A DNA stretch of 14,183 nucleotides from assembly GCA_021157645.1 (NCBI GenBank), contig JAGGWC010000209.1:1-14183 (forward strand). Reading direction: 5' to 3'. Positions 6,308-13,410 of the stretch are shown here, piece by piece. Source of the DNA: Candidatus Cloacimonadota bacterium. GTDB taxonomy: Bacteria; Cloacimonadota; Cloacimonadia; Cloacimonadales; TCS61. Position 1 is the stretch's first letter, and every line of letters starts with the position of its first letter. The notes under the pieces were generated by a model that saw only the letters and a list, made by a program, of their open reading frames with translations, ran no database searches and was not told the DNA's origin. Position numbers and translations under genes: made by a program.

Positions 6308-6884
6308 ATGCTGTTGCGGCAGTTTTGCCAGGTTTGATGCGAACGTATTCACCTTTGTAACGTATACCTTTACCCGTAGCATAGTTCAAAGGAGGTCTAC
6401 ATTTTCTGATCTCAGCGGCAAATTTGCCTACATCTTCTTTACTGATTCCGCTAACTTTTACTTTTGCCTGAACACCAAGAGCACCTTGTTCTCTTCTTGG
6501 AACTAATTCAGCTTCCACTTTAAGGTTTTCAGGTATCTGTATAAGGATATCGTGAGAAAAACCAACACTAAGCTTTAACCATGGTCCTAATACTTCTGCA
6601 GAATATCCAGTTCCAATTATCTGTAATTCTTTTAAATAACCTTCGGAAAGACCTATGATCATATTATTTACCAATGATCTTGTAAGTCCGTGGTAAGATT
6701 TTTGCTTTTTGGAATCATCTCTTCTTTCCAAAATCAATTTATTTTCTTCCTGTTTAATTGTGATTCCATCTTGAAATTTATAAGTGAGTTCACCATTTTT
6801 GGAAGAAACGGTAATTATATTTTTATTAATTTCTACCTTTATACCTTCAGGTACTGGTACAGGAGTTTTTCCAATTCTAGACAT
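6306..6884 (-). CDS. rplF: 50S ribosomal protein L6, with extra residues
   Basis: L6 lies near the factor-binding site and sarcin-ricin loop of the 50S. The start MSRIGKTPVPVPEG and the segment YHGLTRSLVNNMIIGLSEGY (64-83) are standard for domain 1. At 192 residues it is longer than the common 176-180. The extra length lies mainly in domain 2: after IPENLKVE comes an insert of about a dozen residues around AELVPRREQGALGVQA (125-140). One more residue is added in LNYATGKGIRY, where most L6 have EPYKGKGIRY. I recall extra residues near the same place in Bacteroidota L6. ATG start with GGGAGG upstream, 12 bases after rpsH. Confidence 0.97.
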   Translation of the reverse strand: MSRIGKTPVPVPEGIKVEINKNIITVSSKNGELTYKFQDGITIKQEENKLILERRDDSKKQKSYHGLTRSLVNNMIIGLSEGYLKELQIIGTGYSAEVLGPWLKLSVGFSHDILIQIPENLKVEAELVPRREQGALGVQAKVKVSGISKEDVGKFAAEIRKCRPPLNYATGKGIRYKGEYVRIKPGKTAATA

Positions 6885-6896
6885 AATATCCTCCCG

Positions 6897-7310
6897 TTAC
6901 CATACTTTACAGATATACTCACCGCCGACTTTCATCTCGCGAGCATCTCTATCAGTAATTACACCTTTATTAGTAGAAATAATAGCACAACCTATGTTAT
7001 TATAAACTGAAGGAATATTTTTTGAATTTACATAAACTCTTAAACCGGGTTTACTAATTCTAACAATTCCCTTCAAAACTGCTTCGCCAAGATTTGTATA
7101 GCGAAGATTAATAAAGATTTTTTTTCTATAAATTTTCTTTTCGGGTTCTCTTTCGATAAGTTCATAGCTATTTACAAAATTCTCATTTGAGAGAATTTTT
7201 ACAACTGCTTCACTTACATTACTATGATTAATAATAACCGTTTTATGGTCCGCCCGATATGCGTTCCTTATCATAGTAATAGCATCAGCGATCGGATCTG
7301 TACAACTCAT
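6897..7310 (-). CDS. rpsH: 30S ribosomal protein S8
   Basis: S8 binds helix 21 of 16S rRNA early in assembly; in E. coli it also represses the spc genes by binding their mRNA. The product has 137 residues, a few more than the common 130-132. It opens with DPIADAITMIRNAYRA, conserved in all S8. The end RDAREMKVGGEYICKVW matches the family (usually KVGGExLCxVW). The middle, EREPEKKIYRKKIFINLRY, holds the linker and the start of the second domain. ATG start; AAAGGAG upstream in a 30-base gap after rpsN, the largest gap between ribosomal protein genes here. Confidence 0.97.
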   Translation of the reverse strand: MSCTDPIADAITMIRNAYRADHKTVIINHSNVSEAVVKILSNENFVNSYELIEREPEKKIYRKKIFINLRYTNLGEAVLKGIVRISKPGLRVYVNSKNIPSVYNNIGCAIISTNKGVITDRDAREMKVGGEYICKVW

Positions 7311-7340
7311 TTTTTTCTCCTTTATCCCTTTTGATATTTT

Positions 7341-7526
7341 TTACCAACTAGCTTTTTTAACCCCAGGTATCTGACCTTCAGAAGCCAATTTTCTAAAGCA
7401 AAGACGGCATATCCCAAAATCTCTCATATAAGCTCTGGAACGACCGCATATTTTACAGCGAGAATATTTTCTTACTGCATACTTTGGAGTTCTTTTCTGT
7501 TTTACAACCCATGATTTCTTAGCCAA
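7341..7526 (-). CDS. rpsN: 30S ribosomal protein S14, zinc-binding type (TTG start)
   Basis: S14 assembles late into the 30S head near the A and P sites. This is the short zinc form of 61 residues (often named type Z, rpsZ): MAKKSWVVKQKRTPKYAVRK, then Cys24-x2-Cys27 and Cys40-x2-Cys43, ending GQIPGVKKASW. The start codon is TTG at 7524-7526, with AAGGAG five bases upstream. The longer frame from an upstream ATG adds 24 residues, overlaps rplE and has no family support, so I reject it. Placement between rplE and rpsH is standard. Confidence 0.97.
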   Translation of the reverse strand: MAKKSWVVKQKRTPKYAVRKYSRCKICGRSRAYMRDFGICRLCFRKLASEGQIPGVKKASW

Positions 7527-7531
7527 AATTA

Positions 7532-7537
7532 CTCCTT
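7532..7537 (-). promoter_or_regulatory. Ribosome binding site of rpsN
   Basis: AAGGAG lies five bases before TTG at 7524-7526, in the short gap after the rplE stop. It fixes the TTG start of S14. Confidence 0.85.
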
Positions 7538-7539
7538 CT

Positions 7540-8082
7540 TTAATTTTTCTTGAACGGCATACCAAGGAAACGAAGAAGTTCTCTTCCTTCTTCATCATTC
7601 TTAGCTGACGTTACAATTGTAATATTTAAACCTCTAACGGCATCAATTTTATCATATTCAATTTCAGGGAAAACAGTTTGCTCTTTAATTCCTAAAGAGA
7701 AGTTTCCACGTCCATCAAAAGACTTGTTTGATGTACCCCTGAAGTCTCTGACTCTTGGAATAACTATCGAGATAAGTCTATCAATAAATTCATACATAAT
7801 TTCACCACGAAGAGTTACTTTACATCCGATTGGCATGCCTTCTCTTAATTTAAAATTAGAGATAGATTTTTTTGCTCTTGTAACAATAGGTTTTCTACCT
7901 GTAATTATTGTGAGTTCTTTTACAGCATTATCAAGAATTGCTTTATTTTGTGTAGCTTCACCCACCCCAATATTAACAGATACTTTCTCCAATTTTGGAA
8001 CACAATGCACATTATCAAATCCAAAATGCTTCATTAGAGAAGGGATAACTTCTTTGTTATATTTTTCTTGTAATCTATTCAT
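7540..8082 (-). CDS. rplE: 50S ribosomal protein L5
   Basis: L5 binds 5S rRNA and forms the moving bridge B1b with S13. The product has 180 residues and begins MNRLQEKYNKEVIPSLMKHF. Family segments include PKLEKVSVNIGVGEATQNK, the TGRKPIVTRAKKSISNFKLR block and REGMPIGCKVTLRG. RDFRGTSNKSFDGRGNFSLG and EIEYDKIDAVRGLNITIVT follow. Two in-frame ATGs lie six bases apart: 8088 touches the SD site directly, whereas 8082 has AAGGGAG six bases away, so I choose 8082. The SD site is fused with the rplX stop codon. Confidence 0.97.
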   Translation of the reverse strand: MNRLQEKYNKEVIPSLMKHFGFDNVHCVPKLEKVSVNIGVGEATQNKAILDNAVKELTIITGRKPIVTRAKKSISNFKLREGMPIGCKVTLRGEIMYEFIDRLISIVIPRVRDFRGTSNKSFDGRGNFSLGIKEQTVFPEIEYDKIDAVRGLNITIVTSAKNDEEGRELLRFLGMPFKKN

Positions 8083-8088
8083 TCCCAT

Positions 8089-8095
8089 CTCCCTT
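8089..8095 (-). promoter_or_regulatory. Ribosome binding site of rplE
   Basis: AAGGGAG lies six bases before ATG 8080-8082 but directly against ATG 8086-8088. This favours the inner ATG as the rplE start. Its first bases belong to the rplX stop (TAAGGGAG). Confidence 0.75.
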
Positions 8096-8438
8096 AGATC
8101 TCATCACCGGTTTTTCTACAAACACGAGTTCTAGAATCACCATGCTCTTTCATTACAGCACGAGTAACATCTTTGATTTTTTCATTATACAATTTCACAT
8201 TTGAAACATGAATAGGAGCTTCTTTTTCAACAATACCACCTTGCTGGTTTTGTTGATTTGGACGGGTATGTTTTTTAATAAAGTTAACTTTTTCTACAAT
8301 AACTCTATTTGCTTTAGGCATAGCCTTAAGAACCCTACCCTTAACTCCCTTGTATTTTCCAGTAATAACAACAACATTATCACCCTTTTTAATTCTCATT
8401 TTCTTACTACTTTTAATTTCAGTATTACTTTTAAACAT
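8094..8438 (-). CDS. rplX: 50S ribosomal protein L24
   Basis: L24 is an early assembly protein of the 50S and sits at the tunnel exit. The 114 residues hold a KOW motif near residues 14-45 (MRIKKGDNVVVITGKYKGVK then GRVLKAMPKANRVIVEKVN). The HTRPNQQNQQGGIVEKEAPI and HVSNV segments typical of L24 follow. The first 13 residues (MFKSNTEIKSSKK) are extra compared with most L24 proteins. I keep the upstream ATG because AGAGGT, fused to the rplN stop, stands at proper spacing. The inner ATG at residue 14 has no comparable site. Confidence 0.95.
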   Translation of the reverse strand: MFKSNTEIKSSKKMRIKKGDNVVVITGKYKGVKGRVLKAMPKANRVIVEKVNFIKKHTRPNQQNQQGGIVEKEAPIHVSNVKLYNEKIKDVTRAVMKEHGDSRTRVCRKTGDEI

Positions 8439-8446
8439 ATCTACCT

Positions 8447-8815
8447 CTAAAGAACTTCAGGTGCTAGAGAGACTATTTTCATAAATCCGTGATCTCTTAA
8501 TTCACGTGCTACCGGTCCAAATATACGAGTTGCAACCGGCTCTAATCTTTCATCAATGATAACCGCAGCATTATCCTGAAAACGAATATAAGTTCCATCA
8601 GGTCTGCTAACTTCCTTGTGAGTACGCACGATTACAGCTTTTTCTACAGCACCTTTTTTGATTTTTCCATTTGGTGTTGCTGATTTAATAGCAACAACAA
8701 TAATATCACCGAGACTTGCATATCTTCTTTTTGATCCACCAAGAACTTTGATGCATTGAGCTTTTTTTGCCCCGGAGTTATCTGCTATAATTAATCTTGT
8801 CTGAGCTTGAATCAT
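8447..8815 (-). CDS. rplN: 50S ribosomal protein L14
   Basis: L14 lies at the subunit interface, forms bridges to 16S rRNA and is the docking site of the silencing factor RsfS. The 122 residues are the exact usual length. The start MIQAQTRLIIADNSGAKKAQ is strongly conserved, as are CIKVLGGSKRRYASLGDII, VEKAVIVRTHKEVSRPDGTY and the end VARELRDHGFMKIVSLAPEV. ATG start; the SD sequence TAAGGAG includes the rpsQ stop codon. Fully ordinary. Confidence 0.98.
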   Translation of the reverse strand: MIQAQTRLIIADNSGAKKAQCIKVLGGSKRRYASLGDIIVVAIKSATPNGKIKKGAVEKAVIVRTHKEVSRPDGTYIRFQDNAAVIIDERLEPVATRIFGPVARELRDHGFMKIVSLAPEVL

Positions 8816-8825
8816 TTCAGACTCC

Positions 8826-9074
8826 TTATTTACTTTTCGTAATTATTTTGCTCAATGACCATCTTTTATGACGGCTTATCGGATTGCTTTCTTCTATAAG
8901 AACAACATCACCGATTCCACATTCATTTTTTTCGTCATGAGCTTTAAATTTCTTTTGTCTTCTAATAATTTTTTTATATAGTGGGTGTTTGAACTGACGT
9001 TCTACTTCCACTACTATTGTCTTATCCATTTTGTCGCTAACGACAATGCCGGTTTTGGTTAATTTTCTAGCCAT
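8826..9074 (-). CDS. rpsQ: 30S ribosomal protein S17
   Basis: S17 is an OB-fold protein that binds 16S rRNA early and stabilises the 5' domain. The 82 residues start MARKLTKTGIVVSDKMDKTI and contain VERQFKHPLYKKIIRRQKKF, then HDEKNECGIGDVVLIEESNP and ISRHKRW, all standard for the family. The ATG follows the rpmC stop after a single base. Its AGAGGT site lies inside the last codons of rpmC, suggesting coupled translation. Confidence 0.97.
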   Translation of the reverse strand: MARKLTKTGIVVSDKMDKTIVVEVERQFKHPLYKKIIRRQKKFKAHDEKNECGIGDVVLIEESNPISRHKRWSLSKIITKSK

Positions 9075-9075
9075 G

Positions 9076-9270
9076 TTAACCTCTTAATTCCCTTTCTGTT
9101 AAAAGAGTTTTCATGCGAGCAATGTCTTTCTTAACATCTTTTAATTTATTTCCATTTTCCAGACGGTTCATTGATTTTTGAAATCTCAAGTTGAACAACT
9201 CTTCCTGACTGTCATGAAGTTTTTGTGAAATTTCATCATTAGTCATTTCACGTAAATCTGTAATTTTCAT
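9076..9270 (-). CDS. rpmC: 50S ribosomal protein L29
   Basis: L29 is a small helical protein beside the tunnel exit and forms part of the docking site for trigger factor and SRP with L23. The 64 residues begin MKITDLREMTNDEISQKLHD and contain ELFNLRFQKSMNRLENGNKL, the usual hairpin of two helices, ending KTLLTERELRG. The ATG shares one base with the rplP stop (TAATG). The GGGAG site lies inside rplP. Confidence 0.97.
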   Translation of the reverse strand: MKITDLREMTNDEISQKLHDSQEELFNLRFQKSMNRLENGNKLKDVKKDIARMKTLLTERELRG

Positions 9271-9686
9271 TATTCAACTCCCTCTCTAATCGCTAATTTA
9301 ATTTTCACAGGAAGCTTATATCCTACGAGACGATTGATCTCTTTTGCTGTCTCTACATCGACACCTTCAAATTCAAAGATGATCCTGCCGGGTTTAACAA
9401 CTGCAACCCAATGTTCCGGAGCACCTTTACCTTTACCCATACGAGTTTCAGCAGGTTTTGCGGTAATTGGTTTATCCGGAAATACACGAATCCAAAGTTT
9501 ACCGGTTCTTTTCATTTTACGCGAAATTGTTATACGTGCAGCTTCAATTTGACGACTTGTAAGCCAGCCCGGTGCAAGAGAGTATAATCCGAAATCTCCG
9601 AAATTAAGAGTACTCCCGCGATAAGCTAACCCTCTGGTTCGTCCTTTCTGCATTTTTCTATATTTAACTTTTTTTGGTGCTAACAT
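9270..9686 (-). CDS. rplP: 50S ribosomal protein L16
   Basis: L16 binds near the A-site tRNA elbow and is needed for late 50S maturation. The 138 residues begin MLAPKKVKYRKMQKGRTRGL. They carry the conserved ISRKMKRTGKLWIRVFPDKP block and RMGKGKGAPEHWV at 82-94, followed by AVVKPGRIIFE. ATG start with AGGAG upstream in the 16-base gap after rpsC. Standard length and order. Confidence 0.98.
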   Translation of the reverse strand: MLAPKKVKYRKMQKGRTRGLAYRGSTLNFGDFGLYSLAPGWLTSRQIEAARITISRKMKRTGKLWIRVFPDKPITAKPAETRMGKGKGAPEHWVAVVKPGRIIFEFEGVDVETAKEINRLVGYKLPVKIKLAIREGVE

Positions 9687-9702
9687 TTATCAATCTCCTG
9701 AA

Positions 9703-10350
9703 TTAATTAAGAATATCGCCTTTATAAATCCAAATCTTTATGCCGATAATACCGTATTGTGTATTAACTTCGGTAAGAGCATAATCGATGTCGGCTCTTA
9801 AAGTATGAAGAGGTGTTCTGCCCTCATGATATCTTTCAGTACGTGCCATTTCTGCACCGCCTAAGCGACCTGCACATTGAACCTTAATACCTTGAACGCC
9901 GCTTCTCATTGCATTTCTAATTGCAAATTTCATAGCTCTACGGAAAGATATTCTTCTTTGAAGTTGAGATCCAATCTCTTTTCCAACGAGTTTGGCATCT
10001 GTCCAAGCGTCTTTTATCTCTTGAACATTTACAAACACGTTTAATTCACTCTTCTTGTTTTTATTAACAAGAACCGTTAATTCGTTACGTAATTTTTCAA
10101 TTTCTGAACCCTTACGACCAATAACCTGTCCGGGTCTGGCAGTATGAATATCAATTGTAACTGATTTTGTTTTTCTTTGGATAATGATCTTAGAAATCAT
10201 TGCATCCTTGAGTCTGTTATTAATGTATTTCTTGATTTTAAGATCTTCATGAAACTTATTAATATAATCCTCGCCCGATGCAAACCATATAGAATCATAA
10301 TTTTTGTTTACGCCAATTCGGTAACTAATTGGATTAACTTTTTGTCCCAA
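9703..10350 (-). CDS. rpsC: 30S ribosomal protein S3 (TTG start, overlaps rplV)
   Basis: S3 lies at the mRNA entry channel and helps unwind mRNA with S4 and S5. The 215-residue protein starts MGQKVNPISYRIGVNKNYDS, as expected for the family. A KH domain is seen with ARPGQVIGRKGSEIEKL at 71-87 (GRKG loop at 78-81). The C-terminal domain includes GRLGGAEMARTERYHEGRTP and LHTLRADIDYALTEVNTQYG. The start is TTG at 10348-10350, six bases after GAGGAGG. The longer frame adds 28 residues unlike any S3, so I reject it. The first 17 bases overlap the end of rplV in another frame. Confidence 0.97.
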   Translation of the reverse strand: MGQKVNPISYRIGVNKNYDSIWFASGEDYINKFHEDLKIKKYINNRLKDAMISKIIIQRKTKSVTIDIHTARPGQVIGRKGSEIEKLRNELTVLVNKNKKSELNVFVNVQEIKDAWTDAKLVGKEIGSQLQRRISFRRAMKFAIRNAMRSGVQGIKVQCAGRLGGAEMARTERYHEGRTPLHTLRADIDYALTEVNTQYGIIGIKIWIYKGDILN

Positions 10351-10699
10351 GGGTAGCCTCCTCTTCTTTATCCAAAATGTGCAGTGTGATGTGACAAGTT
10401 CTTCTTCTGATAACAGTTGCCCTGCCTTGAGCACGAGGTCTAAATCTTTTCATTATAGGACCGTCATCGGCAAAAACTTCGTCGACGAACATATTATCAA
10501 TATCAACTTTTCCTTCTCTCATTGTTGCATTTGCAATTGCAGAATTAAGAAGTTTCCCAACATCAGCCGCAACACTTTTCTTCGAGAATAGCAGTATTCT
10601 TTGAGCTTCGGGTACAGATTTGCCGCGGATAAGATCAAGGATCAATCTCGCCTTTCTGGCCGAACCTCTTAAGTTCCTTACTCTGGCTGTTGCTTCCAT
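10334..10699 (-). CDS. rplV: 50S ribosomal protein L22
   Basis: L22 lines the peptide exit tunnel, and its long hairpin touches the macrolide-binding region. The 121 residues begin MEATARVRNLRGSARKARLI and contain LLNSAIANATMREGKVDIDN. The hairpin spans about 80-100 (GPIMKRFRPRAQGRATVIRR), then RTCHITLHILDKEEE. The C-terminus ATLGTKS is read from the bases that also carry the rpsC start. ATG start with GGGAG about nine bases upstream in a 27-base gap after rpsS. Confidence 0.97.
   Translation of the reverse strand: MEATARVRNLRGSARKARLILDLIRGKSVPEAQRILLFSKKSVAADVGKLLNSAIANATMREGKVDIDNMFVDEVFADDGPIMKRFRPRAQGRATVIRRRTCHITLHILDKEEEATLGTKS
10357..10363 (-). promoter_or_regulatory. Ribosome binding site of rpsC inside rplV
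   Basis: GAGGAGG encodes part of the Glu-Glu stretch near the end of L22 and lies six bases before TTG at 10348-10350. It fixes the rpsC start and places start and site inside rplV. Confidence 0.88.
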
Positions 10700-10726
10700 T
10701 ACTATTATCTCCCTTTTTCTTTAATC

Positions 10727-10990
10727 TTAACTTTTTGTTTTATGACCACGGTATATACGAGTAGGAGCAAATTCACCTAATTTGTGTCCAACCATATTTT
10801 CTGTGATATACACGGGTATAAATTTACGACCATTATGGACAGCAAATGTATGTTCAACAAATTTTGGTAAAACGGTTGATCTTCTAGACCATGTTTTAAT
10901 AACTTCCTTTTTACCTGACTCATTTAATACATCCACTTTCTTTTCGAGATGTGTATCTACAAAGGGTCCTTTTTTAATTGATCGAGACAT
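10727..10990 (-). CDS. rpsS: 30S ribosomal protein S19
   Basis: S19 lies in the 30S head next to S13 and takes part in bridge B1a. The 87 residues begin MSRSIKKGPFVDTHLEKKVD and contain KTWSRRSTVLPKFVEHTFAV, then HNGRKFIPVYITENMVGHKL and GEFAPTR, all invariant for S19. ATG start with AAGGAAG upstream, 11 bases after rplB. Confidence 0.98.
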   Translation of the reverse strand: MSRSIKKGPFVDTHLEKKVDVLNESGKKEVIKTWSRRSTVLPKFVEHTFAVHNGRKFIPVYITENMVGHKLGEFAPTRIYRGHKTKS

Positions 10991-11001
10991 ATTTCTTCCT
11001 T

Positions 11002-11832
11002 CTATCTTTTCTTTTTAGATTTAATAATGTACTTATCAGAGTATTTACGTTTCTTACGAGTATGACCACCTTTGGCCAATACACCCCATGGCGATACAGG
11101 ATGTCCGCCACCAGATGTTTTCGCTTCACCACCACCCATTGGATGGTCAACCGGGTTCATAGCAACACCACGAACTGTTGGGCGAATACCTTTCCAACGA
11201 TTACGTCCTGCTTTTCCGATAACAATTGAATCATGTTCTGTGTTTCCTACCTGCCCGATAGTAGCATAACATTCTCTTCTAATAAGATGAATATCATTTG
11301 AAGGCATTTTCACGTGAACATATCCACCTTCTTTAGCCACAATTTGTGCATATGATCCTGCACTTCGTGCTATTTGACCACCCTTACCTTCTTTGAACTC
11401 AACATTGTGAACAATTGTTCCAAGTGGAATTCTATCAAGAGGAAGAGCATTCCCAACATTGATCTGTGCTTTAGGTCCTGAGATTATTTGATCTCCAACC
11501 TTAATGCCCAACGGAGCAAGAATATATCTTTTTTCTCCATCAACGTAAAAGAGTAAAGCGATTCTAGCACTTCTATTGGGATCGTATTCGATTGCTGCAA
11601 CTTTTGCAGGAATTTCATGTTTGTTTCTTTTGAAATCTATAATTCTATAATGTTTTTTATGACCACCACCACGATGCCGGCATGTAATTCGACCATGATG
11701 ATTTCTTCCAGCTTTTTGTGGAAGAGGTCTGGTCAGAGATTTTTCCGGTTTTGTTTTTGTGATTTCTTCGAAAGTAAAACCAGTTTTGAATCTCATTGTT
11801 GGGGTAATTGGTCTATATTTTTTAATTCCCAT
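11002..11832 (-). CDS. rplB: 50S ribosomal protein L2
   Basis: L2 is a primary 23S rRNA-binding protein needed for subunit joining and peptidyl transferase activity. The 276 residues are normal length. Residues 41-63 hold AGRNHHGRITCRHRGGGHKK followed by HYR. The C-terminal region has VRGVAMNPVDHPMGGGEAKT, where His230 corresponds to the catalytically important His229 of mature E. coli L2. SGGGHPVSPWG and a basic tail end the protein. Met follows Pro where E. coli has His, a common variant. ATG start; the SD sequence TAGGGAG includes the rplW stop. Confidence 0.98.
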   Translation of the reverse strand: MGIKKYRPITPTMRFKTGFTFEEITKTKPEKSLTRPLPQKAGRNHHGRITCRHRGGGHKKHYRIIDFKRNKHEIPAKVAAIEYDPNRSARIALLFYVDGEKRYILAPLGIKVGDQIISGPKAQINVGNALPLDRIPLGTIVHNVEFKEGKGGQIARSAGSYAQIVAKEGGYVHVKMPSNDIHLIRRECYATIGQVGNTEHDSIVIGKAGRNRWKGIRPTVRGVAMNPVDHPMGGGEAKTSGGGHPVSPWGVLAKGGHTRKKRKYSDKYIIKSKKKR

Positions 11833-11843
11833 TTTAAATCTCC

Positions 11844-12131
11844 CTATGCCTCAAACTCGGCTATTGAATCGCCTTCTTTAAGTTTAACTATAGCCTTTTT
11901 CCAATCAGCACGTTTTCCTGAATATCTTCCCATTTGTTTAACTTTACCACGTTGACAAATTGTATTCACTCTGATCACATCTACTTTGAAAATGTTTTCA
12001 ATAGCCTTGGCGATCTCAATCTTATTTGCATTAACACTTACCCTAAAAGTATAACTATTAGTAGCGTTTTGAATTGAAGAAGTTTTTTCTGTTATCATTG
12101 GCGCGATAACTATTTCTCTTGCTTGTTTCAT
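11844..12131 (-). CDS. rplW: 50S ribosomal protein L23
   Basis: L23 sits at the tunnel exit and docks trigger factor, SRP and the Sec channel. The 95 residues include VIAPMITEKTSSIQNATNSY (9-28), the conserved TEK region, and FRVSVNANKIEIAKAIENIF, then FKVDVIRVNTICQRGKVKQM and GRYSGKRADWKKAIVKLKEG. ATG overlaps the rplD stop by four bases (ATGA), which suggests coupled translation. Confidence 0.97.
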   Translation of the reverse strand: MKQAREIVIAPMITEKTSSIQNATNSYTFRVSVNANKIEIAKAIENIFKVDVIRVNTICQRGKVKQMGRYSGKRADWKKAIVKLKEGDSIAEFEA

Positions 12132-12763
12132 TTTGCAAATACCTCCTTCATTTTATCTAATGCAGCTTCTGTAAGGATAAGGCAGTTGCAGTGAAGCACC
12201 TCATAAGGATAAACACTATCTGCTCTATCCATTGTTACGTAAGGAATATTAGTAAAAGATTTGATTACATTGATATCACTTCCATCAATAAGAATAAGTT
12301 TTTTACTTCTTTCCGGAGTGATCTTTGCAAGTAATTCTTTTGCAGCTTTTGTATCTGGCTTTTTAAAATCAAGTGAATCTAATAATATGACTTGTTTTTC
12401 TTTTGCTCGTTCCGTAAGAGCAAGCTTGAGGGCTAATCTTTTCTTTTTCTTTGGAATTTTTTTATACCAGTCTTTAGGTTTAGGACCAAAAGCAACACCG
12501 CCACCCACACGAAGAGGAGTTCTTAAATTACCTGGTCTTGCATTACCTGTTCCTTTTTGTTTATACAATTTTTTACCACTACCCTTTGCATCAGCACGGG
12601 TTTGTGTAGAAGAATTCCCTTTTCTTTGATTGCCGAGATATGTCTTAATAACTTCATAAATTAAAGCTTTGGGATTTTTTGATTCCACAGCAAAAAGGGA
12701 TTTAGGAAGTGTCTTTGTTCCTATTTCTTCACCTTTTATTGAATATTTATTTATTTTTAACAT
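12128..12763 (-). CDS. rplD: 50S ribosomal protein L4
   Basis: L4 binds 23S rRNA and reaches the exit tunnel with a long loop; in E. coli it also attenuates the S10 operon. The 211 residues are normal length. The tunnel loop is clear: GSGKKLYKQKGTGNARPGNL at 61-80, then RTPLRVGGGVAFGPKPKDW. The C-terminal domain begins near 105 (KKKKRLALKLALTERA). The leader that L4 targets in E. coli is absent at the usual spot: only 14 bases separate tuf from rpsJ. ATG start with GGGAG upstream. Confidence 0.97.
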   Translation of the reverse strand: MLKINKYSIKGEEIGTKTLPKSLFAVESKNPKALIYEVIKTYLGNQRKGNSSTQTRADAKGSGKKLYKQKGTGNARPGNLRTPLRVGGGVAFGPKPKDWYKKIPKKKKRLALKLALTERAKEKQVILLDSLDFKKPDTKAAKELLAKITPERSKKLILIDGSDINVIKSFTNIPYVTMDRADSVYPYEVLHCNCLILTEAALDKMKEVFAK

Positions 12764-12775
12764 TTATTCTCCCAA

Positions 12776-13399
12776 TTACAGTTCTTTTCTAAGTCGAACT
12801 ATTGAATTTCTATGCCCGGGAACAGCACCTTTGACCATTACCAGATTTTTTTCAACGTCAACCTTAACAACTTTCAGGTTAAGAACTGAAACTTTATCAA
12901 CACCTTGATGTCCAGGAAGTTTTTTTCCTTTGTATACTCTTGCGGGAGTAGCACATTGCCCGATTGAACCAGGACCTCTATAAGATTCGTGAACACCGTG
13001 TGTTGCTTTAAAACCATGGTAATTATGACGTTTCATAACACCCTGAAAGCCTTTACCTTTCGAAGTACCAGTGATTTTAAGTAGTTCATGTTCTTCAAAC
13101 ATACTCACATCAAATATTTCGCCTTCTTTTACATCTGTATACAATTTAAGGCGGAATTCTCTAAGGTATTTATATGCAGGACTGTTGTGCTTCTTAAAAT
13201 GTCCTAATATTGGTTTACTAACTTTCTTTTCGTCTACTTCTTCAAAACCAATTTGTATTGCATCGTATCCGTGTTTTTCTTTACTTTTACGATGAATTAC
13301 GCGACATGGCCCAGCTTGAATAACCGTTACAGGAATCATATTCCCGTTATCGTCAAAAATTTGAGTCATTCCTATTTTTTTTCCTATTAATCCTATCAT
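12776..13399 (-). CDS. rplC: 50S ribosomal protein L3
   Basis: L3 starts 50S assembly, and its extension reaches the peptidyl transferase centre. The 207 residues begin MIGLIGKKIGMTQIFDDNGN. The extension carries GTSKGKGFQGVMKRHNYHGF (111-130), then THGVHESYRGPGSIGQ. Gln148 in GSIGQ is at the place of the Gln150 that PrmB methylates in E. coli. KGKKLPGHQG follows. An A8 run lies at codons 6-9. ATG start with AAAGGAG fused to the rpsJ stop. Confidence 0.98.
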   Translation of the reverse strand: MIGLIGKKIGMTQIFDDNGNMIPVTVIQAGPCRVIHRKSKEKHGYDAIQIGFEEVDEKKVSKPILGHFKKHNSPAYKYLREFRLKLYTDVKEGEIFDVSMFEEHELLKITGTSKGKGFQGVMKRHNYHGFKATHGVHESYRGPGSIGQCATPARVYKGKKLPGHQGVDKVSVLNLKVVKVDVEKNLVMVKGAVPGHRNSIVRLRKEL

Positions 13400-13410
13400 C
13401 TTAAACTCCT

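Noticed and set aside
6296..6382. 29-codon upstream extension of rplR
   Set aside because: It overlaps conserved rplF codons, has no L18 similarity, and the SD site lies just before the inner ATG.
7527..7598. 24-codon upstream extension of rpsN
   Set aside because: It overlaps the end of rplE and does not resemble S14; TTG 7526 has a good SD site and gives the standard 61-residue protein.
7550..8134. Plus-strand frame of 194 residues opposite rplE
   Set aside because: It is opposite a fully conserved L5 gene, has no recognisable motif and shows no sign of its own promoter or SD site.
10351..10434. 28-codon upstream extension of rpsC
   Set aside because: It is read out of frame through rplV, and its residues are unlike any S3. 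The GAGGAGG site and the GQKVNP start define TTG 10350.
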